Below are positions 37,171 through 49,787 of a stretch of 64,000 nucleotides of DNA, in pieces. The translations under genes were made by a program, and so were the position numbers. Positions within the stretch are counted from its first letter, which is position 1. Each line of letters starts with the position of its first letter. Under the pieces are notes generated by a model. That model searched no databases and was not told the DNA's origin. It was given only the letters and a program-made list of their open reading frames with translations. Source of the DNA: Owenia fusiformis (taxonomy: Eukaryota > Annelida > Polychaeta > Sabellida > Oweniidae); assembly GCA_903813345.2 (NCBI GenBank), contig CAIIXF020000002.1, forward strand, positions 4,812,001-4,876,000, given 5' to 3'.

Positions 37171-37604
37171 ATTTAGATTCTTCTGTTATCACCTTGATCT
37201 AACTTTGCGTGCAAAAAGGGCCAAAATTCTTTTTAAACAATATTATTCCTGGGAAGTGTTTAAATTAAAAAGATTTTTTGAGATTCGCTTAGAGGTATAG
37301 TAGTACCTAGGTTTATCTTTGGAGTTCCAAAAACTCAACATCTTGAAAATGCTGAATGAGACTATTGGAAAGGGTAGAAATAAGCTCAGTAATTTGAAAG
37401 AACGTTAAAAGTCTTTGATACCCGATAAGTAGAAATTATGAGGTAGCCGCAAGTCTGCACAGTGGGTAGTGATCTGCACACAATAAATTATTACTAAGAA
37501 CGTTTCGTCATCTAGCTATCACTTTTCACCAAAAACTAAATAATTAAAGCTGCAACAAAGAATATAGACGATCCGATGTAAAGTACCCTTTAAATGAACA
37601 ATAT

Positions 37605-37640
37605 ACGAGGGTTTGATCAATGATGAACACGCCTTGTCGT
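37605..37640. repeat. Single mariner-like end
   Basis: ATACGAGGGTTTGATCAATG resembles the end of the hairpin element at 41821-41893. No partner end was seen. Confidence 0.35.
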
Positions 37641-38368
37641 AACTTTAAATTTAAAAATGAGTCAAAATTCTCCCCTTTTTCAATTCGAATGAATAAAGGC
37701 ATTTCTGTATTTGAAATCTTCAATAACTTCCATTTTTGAGCAGATACCTCAAATCTTTTTTAGATTTTAAAAGTATTGTATAAGGAAAACATGGACGGTA
37801 AATTTTGTAAACAGATCCAAAAAGTTTACACCCTATCCTTCGATACAACTTTAATTGATAACAAATAGTACATTTTCTGGTATTTCTACACGAATTATAG
37901 ATTACAATTCAAATTCCTTATTTTTTACCATTATCGCCTCATGAAATGTCCCTTGGTGTTATGGTCTCTGATTGTGATATTGGTACTTGAATGGTGGGGG
38001 AGGGGGTATTAGACTTTGTTTCTTTTCACGTTGGATCATAATTTGGGGTAGTTGGGGTTTGTTTTCCTTATGATGGTGTACTCTTAGATGTTTTCCTTCT
38101 TTTTTTTCAGTAACCATTTTTTGTACTTTACCGTTGATACGTGTGCCTACAATATTCCTAGTATAAATATTTTACTTCTCATTTAAAGGTATTTACATGA
38201 AAAGTAGGGCCATTCAACGCGTCCATTATTCTCACAGGTTAAACAGGCAGCAGGCTAGTTTGCTCAGTGGGGTATGCGTAATAATCTAGCAATTTACAGC
38301 CTCGTGCCGGTGATACATTAATACGTACATACTAAGGCGATATTGAAACGATATATCACCGATCTTAT

Positions 38369-38479
38369 CAGTCTTGCTCAAAGACTGTATCCACCCCCCC
38401 CCCCGTCACCTTCACTCTCTTCACCATATAGAGAGAAGGATAAGGGGGGGGGGAGTACAGGGTCTTTTAAGCAAGACTA
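38369..38479. mobile_element. 111 bp hairpin MITE with poly-C/poly-G arms and 9 bp TSD
   Basis: Left arm CAGTCTTGCTCAAAGACTGT pairs with the right arm ending in GGGTCTTTTAAGCAAGACTA. The inner ends are runs of 11 C and 10 G. It is flanked by exact copies of CGATCTTAT (38360-38368 and 38480-38488). Confidence 0.8.
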
Positions 38480-38488
38480 CGATCTTAT

Positions 38489-40547
38489 GTTTATCAAACA
38501 TAGATGCTTAAAATCATTCAGTTTATGACTTGGTTAAAATCTTACTGCCAGGTAAAAATATACACGCCTGTTTAGGTGTGTTTTATACTGTTAGCCTTGA
38601 AGTGGTTCATATTTTCTCTCAGAAGAACAAGTTGAATGAAATGATTAAAGTCCAAGGTGACATACATGTAGGAATGTCTCTATAGATCCTTTTACAAATG
38701 TGTAATATTCTCGGTTAGGGACCTTTCAAGTATTTAGGAATGTGACGCTCCAAGCGTTCGATTGTTTCCTGAGTGTGGTTGTATCAGAACAGCGGACGTA
38801 ACGCCAAAAGACACGGATGTGTGAATCAGAACGCAGATCAATGCTGAGTGGTGGCCGATCATGCGTATGTCTATAAATCTACAATGAATTCTTTTTATGT
38901 AAATGGAAGTTATTCGAGATATAATTAATAGGATATCGCCTTTCAAATGAATGGTATAATTTAAAGCTTATAAAATCAAAATGGCCACTAACCTGCGTTA
39001 ATCGCATACAACCAAATTCATACACTATACAATTTGACCATCTAGCGTCTTATTCACAAGAGTTTAGAACGTTTAATTTTGGTTAAAAAGAACTTGTAAG
39101 ATCTATTGTATTCACTAAAGTTCTGGTCCATCGTGGTAAAAATCTCAAAGTGAATGGACAAAATAAACAAATACGTAAATAGCAAATAAAATATAATATG
39201 ACCAATTTTCATGATTTCTGCTTTGCAATATTTACGATTCCTGCTATACTATATATTTAATAAAATGAAACATTTGCAAAAATGTCCATGCTGACAGGAT
39301 AATGCAAAGCTAGCAGCTCCTAGCGTTGACTGTATTCACATTTGCCTCGCTAGATAAAACAAAGTGACCACGCCACAGGTTGTTATTGCGTATTTTGCCT
39401 TGTTTCGTGGCAAGATCTAATATTCATTAACGTATTAGTGTCCTCTTAGTCGTAAATTTATTTTCATTACTTTTACGGCCACTTTGGTGATAGTAAGGAA
39501 GTATTATAACATCCTAAAATAACCAACAAGGGACACTGAAGACAAATACGCTTACTTCTTTCTCGTAATAAAAATTGAGGCAGTCACGTTTTAAAATGCA
39601 AACTAGGGTGAACAATAGAGAATTTTAACAGGGAATAAAATAAAATGCATAAACCCGATACTCTAAATTGTATAAAAATGCAAGAAAATCAGGAACTTCT
39701 TTCAAATTTTACAGAGAAAGGGCGGGAGGAAATCTTTAGCAGACGATATTTAAACCGCGGGAAGAAAAAAAGAATGGCCAGCAAATGATACACTGCACGC
39801 AATCAACTCACATCTGATTCAGATCAAACAGTTCCAGATTATCGATAGACTAACAGAATCTCAAAGCAGTTAAATTTCATGTTGAATTGAAACTTTTTCC
39901 ACGTAGTCAATGAAACGAATAAAGATAACATACTCTACTGGTTAGAGTGGAGGGCTATTCACAATTGGTATTGACCTAAATTCAATATTATAAAATCATT
40001 CAGTTGCTCCTTGTTATATCAAAATAGATCAGCTGTGAACGTGAAATGGATACGTTATTATATTGAACACTGCAAATCATAAGTTTGGAAACACTTCACT
40101 TTTAATATTCTATAGGCTATAGGAGTAAGCCCCAGAGCTTTGGAGATAACAAACATAATCCTACGTATTTTGCTTACCACCTTCGTTTATTCGAATTTTC
40201 ACCGGCTAGTTTCCAAATACTACATTTCGATGTGATGTTTTAATATTGACGTAGGTAAATTTTTAGGCCGCCATTTTGTTTGTCGATTTTGGCCAATCAG
40301 AGACGTTTGTCATCTCAATACAGGTTTACATCATACGAGTAGGTCATCTTTGAACTCTGGGGTTAATCCCCCTGAAATCAATATCGAAATAAACTCCCCT
40401 CCAAAAGTTTGGCAACACCAATTATCTTATTGGACCAAAGCCTTCTTTGAGTCTGTTAATGATTGGCGTTTTTACAAACCATCAGTCATAAAAATGAATA
40501 AATTTCCAATCTAATGCAATTGAGAAAACAAGGCATTAACATGACAA
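38489..40547. other. Gene-free stretch with two transposon ends
   Basis: No gene is supported. CATAAGTTTGGAAACAC near 40080 and ACTCCCCTCCAAAAGTTTGG near 40390 look like ends of the Tc1/mariner-like family seen at 46278 and 55291. Confidence 0.4.
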
Positions 40548-41692
40548 AATGTCACCACCTAAAGGTCAATTTGAAGCAAGTTGAAAACAGACCTTTTTGA
40601 CCTTTTTTGACCTTGAGAAGGTCATTAAAGGTGAAATGTCAAATCTAGAGTCAGATTTGAATTTCTGAGAACATGTAGATGATTTTGAAAAAAAAAATTA
40701 GTCAATTTGAAGCAAGTTGAAAAAAGACCTTTTTGACCTTGAGAAGGTCATTGAAGGTAAAATGTCAAATCTAAAGTCATATTTGAATTTCTGAGAACAT
40801 GTAGATGATTTTGAAAAAAAAATTTAGTCAATTTGAAGCAAGATGAAAAAATACCTTTTTGACCTTTTTTGACATTGAGAAGGTCATTGAAGGTCAAATG
40901 TCAAATCTAAAGTCAGATTTGAATTTCTGAGAACATGTAGATGATTTTGAAAAAAGAATTTAGTCAATTTGAAGCAAGTTGAAAAAAGACCTTTTTGACC
41001 TTTTTTGACTTTGAGAAGGTCATTGAAGGTCAAATGTCATTTCTGAGAACACGTAGATGATTTTGAAAAAAAAATTTAGTCAATTTGAAGCAAGTTGAAA
41101 ACAGACCTTTTTGACCTTTTTTGACCTTGAGAAGGTCATTGAAGGTCAAATGTCAAATCTTAAGTCAAATCTTAAGTCAGATTTGAATTTCTGAGAACAC
41201 GTAGATGATTTTGAAAAAAAATTTTAGTCAATTTGAAGCAAGTTGAAAACAGACCTTTTTGACCTTTTTTGACCTTGAGAAGGTCATTGAAGGCCAAATG
41301 TCAAATCTAAAGTCAGATTTGAAGGTCAAATGTCAAATCTAAAGTCAAATCTAAAGTCAGATTTGAATTTCTGAGAACATGTAGATGATTTTGAAAAAAA
41401 TTTAGTCAATGTGAAGCAAGTTGAAAAAAGACCTTTTTGACCTTGAGAAGGTCATTGAAGGTCAAATGTCAAATCTAAAGTCAGATTTGAACTTCTGAGA
41501 ACATGTAGATGATTTAGAAAAAAATTGAAGTCCGTCTAAACAGTATTTGTAAAGTTATAGGAAGTTGTAAGAAATTGTTACAGACGCCGGACGCCGGACG
41601 CCGGACGCCGGACGCCAACCTCCAACCACCAACCGCCGTCACAAAAAAAGCGGAGACCATAACAATATGTCACCACTTTTGGTGGTGACATA
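40548..41692. repeat. Satellite rich in AGGTCA half-sites, within an ATGTCACCACC element
   Basis: About seven units of 115-160 bp carry GACCTTTTTGACC, TTGAGAAGGTCATTGAAGGT and GAGAACATGTAGATGATTTT. Four exact AGGTCATTGAAGGTCA direct repeats (half-sites 4 bp apart) lie at 40881, 41017, 41133 and 41449, and TGACCTTTTTTGACCT at 40598. The block ends in a GACGCCG run (41584-41618) and a GTCACCACTTTTGGTGGTGAC hairpin. Its left border carries the matching GTCACCACC, so it may be one mobile unit. A decayed relative is near 51685-51775. Confidence 0.85.
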
Positions 41693-41820
41693 AAAATTAA
41701 TCATTTACATAAACAAATTTTAATAGGTTGTTCAATTAGAGTCATTGTTGCCAAACTTAGTCAAATAAAATGTAATTAAATGTATCAGGAAAATGATAGT
41801 TTCCAAAGTGAGATTGATGA

Positions 41821-41893
41821 ATACGAGGGTTTATCATAAAGTTCTCATAAAAATAGAGAGATATTATGAAAACTTCATGATATACCCTCGTAT
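41821..41893. mobile_element. 73 bp hairpin, mariner-like ends
   Basis: Arms 41821-41848 (ATACGAGGGTTTATC...) and 41866-41893 pair over 28 bp with a few mismatches around a 17 bp loop. This is probably a minimal MITE. Confidence 0.65.
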
Positions 41894-42446
41894 TTTCATT
41901 ATTACCTCAGAAGGGAGTATAATTATATATTGGGAGCATTCCTTTCATTCATTCCGCATACCGTTATTCATAATTCAATTTAACAACTGACATATTGTCG
42001 AGGCACAGCGCATATACACAGTTTGCGATAGTTGACTCGGTTAAAATATCCTCATATGATATATCCAGATTTCAGTAATGAAATAATCTATTAGATATTC
42101 ACGGGATGATATTTCGGATGAATATTAATGCTTTATTGGATACGATACTTATTGGAAGGAGATATTGAGGTTCGCCCTTTAAAGGAAAGTTGATACACTG
42201 CGATGAAGTAATAAGTGTGGAAGAATCAGATCCTCATGAGCTGAATTAAAACGAGCTGTGCTGCAGGTATATTGGGAATCCTGAAAATTTACTCCACTGG
42301 AAAAATCAAGCAGGCGCACATTCGATTTAAAAACTGCACAACGGAACAGTATTCGTCAATTTAGATGCGACAGGAAACTATTGAATAAGCTGAGAGATTG
42401 GTTTTGGATTTGATTTCAAATAAAAAAGTAACTTGATTTTGAGGAA
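41894..42446 (+). other. Upstream region of the receptor gene
   Basis: This is the likely 5' UTR or promoter of the gene starting at 42447. No clear TATA box or start site could be chosen. A plus-strand AAATAAAAAAG near 42418 is too close to the ATG to serve as one with confidence. Confidence 0.35.
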
Positions 42447-42609
42447 ATGTACGGAGTTGGCGTTCTCGGTGAAATGTTGGGGCTATGGATGGCCGTGTTT
42501 ATCTCTATGGCACAGGGGTTTAATACGACAGACCGAGCCAGGAATATCACGCATTTACTGGACACGCTTTTATCAAACTACGATGGCCGATTGAGACCAA
42601 ACCAAGGAG
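42447..42609 (+). CDS. GABA-A/GRD-like Cys-loop receptor subunit, coding exon 1
   Basis: Exon 1 encodes residues 1-54 plus one base: a hydrophobic signal peptide (about residues 7-23), NxT glycosylation sites in FNTTD and NITHL, and the LLDTLLSNYDGRLRP block, which matches the start of mature GABA-A receptor subunits. The donor is GAG|GTGAGT, phase 1. The protein would be one subunit of a pentameric ligand-gated chloride channel in the plasma membrane. Exon 2 follows after an 11.7 kb intron. The combined 153 residues from three exons look most like the alpha/GRD branch because of MDCYFRQTW and LWKPDTVFYNG. This is a partial gene: the Cys-loop and TM1-4 exons were not found in the window. Confidence 0.88.
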
Positions 42610-44252
42610 GTGAGTTAAATCATTCTAAAGCAGTTGACAAAAGGTTTGGAAAATTAAAAATTATTGGCGATTCCTCTTAACATTCATGGATATATTCACA
42701 ATTTCGTTTTCATGACTTTAAGTAAGGACCAACAGATATTTTGTATTGTCTCATTTTTATTTTTGAATATGTATCAATTGCAGTATGTGTACTTGTATTG
42801 TATTGGTTGGTTGGTTGATTGGTAAGGTTAAAATCAAAAAGTTAGTTCAATAGAAAACTTTATCCTGCCTTCCTTTGCACCTGGAGGATCAAAACATTCA
42901 AATGTTTTTTTAAGAATTAAGACCTCAACATTATGTACGTTTAATAAAGTAATATGTTTTTATCAAAAATGAACTACTGAACTATTGTAGCCATCTGAAT
43001 TGTTTTCTCCACGACGGAATCAAATTGAAGAGCGCCATTGCCTAAATTCCCAAATCGGAAGTCTGTGCTTTTCGACCAAAAAAACGTTTGAACAATACAA
43101 GAAGTGTTGAATCTAGATAAGGGATATTTGTCCATCTGTGTGAAAATGTGTATTACATGCGGGCATAATCTATGAAGTAATATTTTATATGTCATTTGAA
43201 GATAATGTAATCCTATTTTATTTACTTTATTGCTATTTTTACTGTTTATGAAAAGTGTATGTTGGATGTATGTTTGCCTAGAAGGGCATCAGTACAAATA
43301 AATCTTAATAATGCAAGTACGAGAGTAATTGTTGTTATGCAAGGACCAGAGTTTTTATGTTTCTGAAAAAAAGATTTTACAAGTAAAAATCACTCCAAGA
43401 CGTTCGCTTATCTTTACCTATTCACATGTGACTATGATCATCAAAAATAGCATCGTTAACTCTATTCAACCGATGAACGTAAATCTTTAGCAGCTATAAA
43501 CTGTAAAAACGAAAAATATCATTAACTTCACTTGTAGACGTCATTTTCTAACATGGTAGGACTGCCTATTTGGAAATACTCGTATATCAGTCGAGTCAAT
43601 ATGACTCGTGGTATTGACTCGTGTTCTTTCGAATTCCCAGCTATCAAGACATAAAGAAGTTAAGAAATTTCTTGAAATATTAATTAACAATTTCCATCAA
43701 AAATGATATTATTTTCGCAAAAACGACAGCTCCTGTTCTCGTTTTATGATAGGGCACTCTGTCTTTATAAAATGTCTGAAAATATCCACGTAAGCTCATC
43801 ACACACTGTAGATAAGTAATTTACAAGATTTAATATTAGACCTGTCACCAAGCCTTGCTTTAATAGAAATAACATTGTTCCGCTACTAATTCGTTTTTAT
43901 AACCTTTTGTCCGCTATGAAAGAAAATATTTTGTCAAGCCAAAGATAAACATCGTGAGTGCTCCTCCTTCTATCGCGATTTATTTTTAAATCGCGAGTAC
44001 AAACATATACGGCTGATTATACAGATTTAATTGTCCCTTCGGCTTATGATATCGAACGAGGGATGAAATTCATATGCATTAGTAATTCGCTTTTATCCCA
44101 TGGTACACCATTCGATTGTTTCTCGGAAGTTTTCTAAATACACGATGTAAGTTTTAGGCTGCGTTTTTGAACTGCCCGCGGGCGAGTGCATTGCATGATA
44201 TACATTTAGTATTCATCCTAGGTATCACGAAAAAGAACTTGCTCACACGTTT

Positions 44253-44421
44253 TTAACAAAAGCAGTTCATCCAAGCGCACTTAAATCGCTAAATACGCTT
44301 TGGCAACGCGTGAGTCAACCGCGTCGGCTGTTTCTAGTGCACCACATGAGATCGATTGCAATGAACCGTCTTTCAATATAATTATGTGAGTGTAAGTGCG
44401 CTTGGATGAGCTTTTTTGTTG
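44253..44421. mobile_element. MITE with TTCATCCAAGCGCACTTA arms
   Basis: CATCCAAGCGCACTTA near 44268 is inverted as TAAGTGCGCTTGGATGA near 44393, with further pairing outward (TTAACAAAAGC / GCTTTTTTGTTGA). Confidence 0.7.
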
Positions 44422-44469
44422 AAAACACACGAGCATGTAATGAGCACTACAGGGCTTATTGCTCTATTT

Positions 44470-44611
44470 ATGCCTAGGTCACATTTGCTGCGACTCATCT
44501 GCCGGCGCCCGGCCGATCAAGTATGTTGTTCAAAACTGAATACAATTTTAAACAATATACTCAATCGGCCGGGCGCCGGTCGATGAATTGGAGCAAATTT
44601 GACCCAGGCAT
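44470..44611. mobile_element. 142 bp palindromic MITE
   Basis: ATGCCTAGGTCACATTTGCT (left) is inverted as AGCAAATTTGACCCAGGCAT (right), with inner arms GCCGGCGCCCGGCCGAT and ATCGGCCGGGCGCCGG. The GC-rich stem stands out from the AT-rich surroundings. Confidence 0.75.
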
Positions 44612-45441
44612 TTAGTGATACCTGGGGAGAAACCTCATTAAAACATTATGCAACATTATGCAATTCACTAGCAACGCGGGCATACAAACATAAAGTTTTA
44701 AACATGTTGTTACGCAGTTCATCTTCATCCAACCATGAAATCATGCATTTTGAACAACGAAATCAGTAAAATCATCTAAACAAATGGTCAATCAAATAGC
44801 AAATTAATATAACTTGACTCGGCGAAGAGAAAGGTTTCATTCACTATTTACGGCAGTGTATAATAATTTTCACAATGTATCAGTACACGATCGACCGACC
44901 GACTGTGTTGCGAAACGGATGAGGTTCCGCCGTTAAAAAGTTCCTCAATTTCTATTTTTAGAACAATTCAGTAGCAATACGAAACCTTTAGAATAAGTAT
45001 GTATACTTTAGCCAAAAATAGTCAACCCCAGCAAACAATGTAAACATCCCAAAATAAATCCAACGGAAGCTAACATCGATGTTTTTGCACTGTTTAATCG
45101 ATCAATCGTGCAACCGAGTGATGCACAGTGACCAATGGCCGATGGAGGTAGTATAAAGCGTGAATAACAAAAGAAATGCGGCCCAAGGGGAACCTAATGG
45201 TTCATTTCAGTTGGGTTAATTTGACATATGAATAGCAATGACAGACGGCAATGCGTCAATACATTTGAATTATTATGGCTTATTCACCAAAATTATTTGC
45301 TATAGTGGATGGAATTTGGAATTTATCCCCTGGGGACACCGAAGTGAATATATTTTCACTTTTGCAACACGCAAAAGTTTTACGCTTAGTTTCAATTCAA
45401 TGAACGTTTTAGTCTTTTTCAATTCTAAATATCAGATATTG

Positions 45442-45579
45442 CACTGGTGGATCCAGAAGCAAAACAATGCCAAATTTTGAAAATTTAAGGCCAATATTTT
45501 AATAATTTGACCCAAAGTAAAAAATAAGGCTCGCTAATTGAGGCCCCATGCCCCCCCACCCACCCTGTATCCACCAGTG
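45442..45579. mobile_element. MITE, CACTGGTGGATCCAG ends
   Basis: 138 bp with ends CACTGGTGGATCCAG and CTGTATCCACCAGTG. Flanks TATTG and TATAG match at four of five bases. Related in ends to the element at 59694-59819. hAT-type ends can look similar, so the family is open. Confidence 0.65.
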
Positions 45580-45671
45580 TATAGCAACGGAAATGATGTC
45601 AGTTCGCTTTGCACTTCCTTCTCAATTGGTTTGAAATTGGGTATCGATTGTCCATTAAAAGTTCAAAATAC

Positions 45672-46148
45672 TACAGGGTGGGCCAAATAAACGCCGCTTT
45701 CAAAAACAGTTGTTACTTAGCTTGTATTCGCGAATGCAATTTTAGGCTGTCGGCTAACGGATTGACCTACTATTTTATGACCAACTCATTTTAATATGAA
45801 TGGAATAGTGGCAGGTACTATTCACATTTAGATAAATGAGTTGCCCATAAAATAGTAGGTTAATTCAATATCCGACAGCCGAGAGTTGCATTCGCGAATA
45901 CATGCTAATATTATGTTTCTTTTTCATTTTAAAACATTGGAATTTGTAGCCAATGAGTAATACTTATTACAAAGGAAATCGTTGTAAACTGATGTGTATG
46001 CTTCTTATGTTTTTTCCAAAGCCGTTATATCATCGACTTGTCTCTATACCAAAGCTGTGCAGGTGTATTCAAATTTTACTTCAAACATTTACTTTTTGGA
46101 AAACAATTTCACTTTTATGCGAAAAGTGCCGTTCTGGGCCACCTTGTA
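45672..46148. mobile_element. MITE, TACAGGGTGGGCC ends, foldback core
   Basis: Ends TACAGGGTGGGCC and GGGCCACCTTGTA. Inside, ATTCGCGAATGCAA, CTGTCGG and AATGAGTT blocks form arms of about 75 bp at 45720-45800 and 45835-45910. Tc1/mariner-like by end sequence (inference). Confidence 0.7.
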
Positions 46149-46277
46149 CAATAACGAAAAAACTATCAATTTTTCTATTTATAATTGTTGTCGCATGTTA
46201 GAAGATATCTGTTTGATTGAGAAATAAATAAAGGAATCTATACGTCAGTGAGATTCATGAAGCGATGTACAGAAAAA

Positions 46278-46589
46278 TGTACACTCCCCGCCATAAGTTT
46301 GGCAACCTGGAATTTTCATTGGATAGCACATTATCTTTATTTCGTTCTTCTAAATACAATAATTTTGATATTTATGACTTTGATGTCTTTTGGATCCTGA
46401 TTCACAAGGTTTCAGTTGTTCCAACCAAGGGCTTATTTAATTCCCCGGGCCTCGGTATGTGCACCAAACGAAATGAAACGACAATGTCATCCGGGCCCCG
46501 GGGCTTTGCATGTCTTCATTGAAAAGTAGTGGTTAAACTAAAGTGATTCAGAAAGGAACTTCCGGTTGTCGAACTAATTGACGGGGAGC
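46278..46589. mobile_element. MITE, TACACTCCCCGCCATAAG ends
   Basis: Left end ACACTCCCCGCCATAAGTTT, with a decayed right end TTGTCGAACTAATTGACGGG. The first 100 bp match the element at 55291-55482. Confidence 0.6.
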
Positions 46590-46616
46590 AGAAGAAGTGA
46601 GTAGCATCCATATTAA

Positions 46617-47056
46617 TTACCCAAATGCGAGTAGGTAGTTACCAGTTTCACCACCAGGTGGCTGATTCGGGTCAATTAACATGGCAGGTATATAAGAAAG
46701 TTCCCTTAAACTTGAATATTATCAATTTAAGTGGCTCTATTTTCATATAACCCTTATGTGTCTGATACTTATACTAATGAAAATATGTCCAGTAAAGCAA
46801 AATATTATCTGTCCACTAAAAGAAAAGATATTTCATTTTTTGTGATTTTATAGCATGGGGTCTATGGGGAATCTCCCCGAGCTAGAAGTCACATTTTTAA
46901 AGAAAATTAATTTTTCAAAGTTGATAAACACTTTTTAAAACCACATTTCTAGATGTAATTTTACATGTAGATTTCAAATATGATATTACTTTGACTGAAT
47001 TTTGAATTTTTAATGACGTAAATCAAGATTATTTCTACTCGCATCTGGGTTATTAT
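46617..47056 (-). mobile_element. Dispersed MITE, copy B
   Basis: Inverted ends ACCCAAATGCGAGTAG and CTACTCGCATCTGGGT enclose about 410 bp that match 30268-30728 in the opposite orientation. Confidence 0.7.
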
Positions 47057-48665
47057 TTGGTATTACTTGGTATCAGGGGCTTCCCTTACATGGTCCTACG
47101 AGGCTGAAATTTTAACTTTGGGAAATACCCCCCCCCCTCCTGGGAGTGAATATAATTCACTGCATTTTACGCCTATCTATCGTCGGTCCTTGTGCATATT
47201 AGAATCCATTTCTTGTCTTCATTTTGATAAGGAATGATTTACGCGCCTGGAGAACGCAATATACTTGACAACATTTTCTCTGAAAAAGATGCTATCATAT
47301 CATATGGATCAACAAATCCATTAAATCCTCGAGATATACATTTGATAAGACAATATGAATCTTTAATTAACTTCTATATCAGACTGAAAATCATGTTCTC
47401 CACTGGAAAGGGAAATTTAATATTTATGCGCATTTTATAACATCGAGCTTATTTTCGCCCGCTTATTGCGCTTTCAGTATTATTAAATAAATAGTTGTCT
47501 GTTTACATGAATTTTAAGAGAGGCAATAATTTGCCCATGAAGGAGAAATCTTAGTCATGCTTAACTGATTATTATAGTCCAGCGTTTTGTGTTGATCTTG
47601 TTCGCGGAGATATTGTTAGTAATAATCCCAGGGTAATAATTTCTTATCAAGTCAATCAGATCATCTTATTCTTGGCTATCCCTCGTAAACATGCAATGTT
47701 GGAGAAACTATAGTTATTCATTGAATGTTTCACTAAATTACCGAACGTCCAGGTTTTGACCGAGATTCGAAGTAAACTTCTTTTTATTTGAATTTGGGCC
47801 ACTTACAGTATACGAATTACTAGCTAAACTTTAATGATACGAAGAATCGAATAATTAACTGTCAATAAAATCGCTGCAAAATCTCCAGAGATTTGTTTTT
47901 ATTAGTATTTGACTTACATGTTTACAATCTAAGCCATATCGCATATAATTTCCGCCTGAGTTAGTTTCTCCGAGGGAATGATTTATTTTTTAAATTATTA
48001 GAACAAAATTTCATTGTTTACTACCATTCCTTCAAATTCAGAATGTACACCTTATCATAATAATCGTTGAGAGACCTGTTGTGAAATACAGTGGGTAACA
48101 ACACTCCCACGATTGAAAATTGTTCGTCCTCACAACAAAGTGGATTGCTTACTTATTTATGACATTGGCGGCTACTTTCAAGAGTAAAGAATCTTGTTTC
48201 GAACACCATAAACTATTAATATACGCATTAGCTAAGAAAGGTTGTCTAATTTTATTAATCCACGTGGAAATATGTTATTCATATCAGGGACATTGTCTTC
48301 AATCCATCTAAAACTTACGTGCAGATTATTTCGGATATTCATGATCAGTTAATGTTATTTGGCCATTTTTGGCTCTGACTGTATCATTAAATGTTTATAA
48401 TTTGAAGACAGGTTAAAAATGGTGATTTGAGGATCAAATTGACCTTGACCTTGTTGATTCAACACGCGCATGCGCAAAACAGTAGCTGGTCTGAAATACT
48501 CCTCAAACCGCATACTTACACTTAGGATATATACATAACCAAATCAAATGGAAATAGGCTTTTTTGGAAGACTAATGAAAATGAAAGATAAGAATTGACC
48601 AGTATTTTCAGAAGAGGGGCTAACGGGGGCCTTTCGATCTCAATATGAATGCAACATAATGGTAC

Positions 48666-49414
48666 ACTGCGCGCAGAGTCTAGTTATAAACTAGAAGACA
48701 GAGCTCTCTTTTAAGAAGCAAAGTCGAACGAATGCAAATGGTAACATAGTGGTCAACTTCCAAGAGATCACCTTTGCCCTTTTGAATAACAGCAATGACA
48801 CTTTCGGAAACATACATGTATATTATATTATTAATTTGTATGGATTTAGCCATTACCTAATCACGAACCCTCTGAGCGATAGGAAGAAACCTTTAACATG
48901 TTATAAAGATTTCCTAGGAATCTATGTTTTATGACAGTTCAAATTAAATCTAAAGCCTGAAGAGAGGGGGCATTATTGCTATAGGAACTGATAAAACATT
49001 GTAATTGATTACATCCCGATTAGATTAAAAACAACCCCGTGGGCAATTGGATATTACGCAAATGAAACTCTGGAGTGGCATAACCAGACAAAAATACATG
49101 GAATTGATAGAAATCATGATTATAGATAATCTAAAAAGAACAGACTGATATCTTGAACTAAATTAAGGTCATAACGGTTTTGGAATAAGTTTAATATATA
49201 TTTAAGAAATATTTTCCGTTCACGTTTAGGTTGTGAAAAACATTGCAAGCTTAAACTTCCTATTGCAGACGTTATAACCGTGTCAACGTTTTCTGTGATA
49301 TAATACAGTATCAGCCTACTTTACATTACCCTTTGCATTCGTTCGACTTCACTTCTCAAAAGAGGGCTTCGTCTTCAGTAGGTATAGTTTATAACTAGAC
49401 TCTGCGCACAGGGT
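48666..49414. repeat. Inverted pair of the GCGCAGAGTCTAG repeat
   Basis: An 80 bp block (48666-48745: GCGCGCAGAGTCTAGTTATA to GAACGAATGCAAATGG) is repeated inverted at 49326-49414. The pair may be the long ends of one 750 bp element, since the interior shows no gene. Three more single copies lie at 53011-53089, 57676-57788 and 59405-59481. Confidence 0.75.
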
Positions 49415-49528
49415 AACTGTACATATTCATTCATTCAACAAAGAGATGTTTAACTAGAAGGGATGATGCTCCGAAAACTATATTTCTTTCTGTGTAAATT
49501 CATCACTCTGGTAATATATTAATAATGA

Positions 49529-49787
49529 CTTAAGTTCATTTACTTCAGAGTAATTTTTTTATTTTCGACGTTTCGCAAATCATCCAATTCAATTTCAATT
49601 TCAATTTCGCTAATCATCCAATTAGCTTTATCAAGTTTACATTCAAAATGTATTGTATTGTTCAATTATTACGTCATAAATAATATAACTGTGTACTTCC
49701 ATTTTGAATGTAATCTTGATAAAGCTAATAGAATGATTAGCGAAACGTCGAAAATAAAACATTTTACTCTGAAGTAAATTAACTTAA
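49529..49787. mobile_element. Foldback MITE, CTTAAGTTCATTTACTTCAG arms
   Basis: About 60 bp arms (TTTACTTCAGAGTAA, TTTTCGACGTTTCGC and their inverses) plus an inner pair around AGCTTTATCAAG. Confidence 0.75.

Noticed and set aside
40385-41763. One large Tc1/mariner element bounded by AAAAGTTTGGCAACA and TGTTGCCAAACTTAG
   Set aside because: The ends face correctly, but the right end lacks the GGGGAGT terminus, and the contents are satellite with separate borders.
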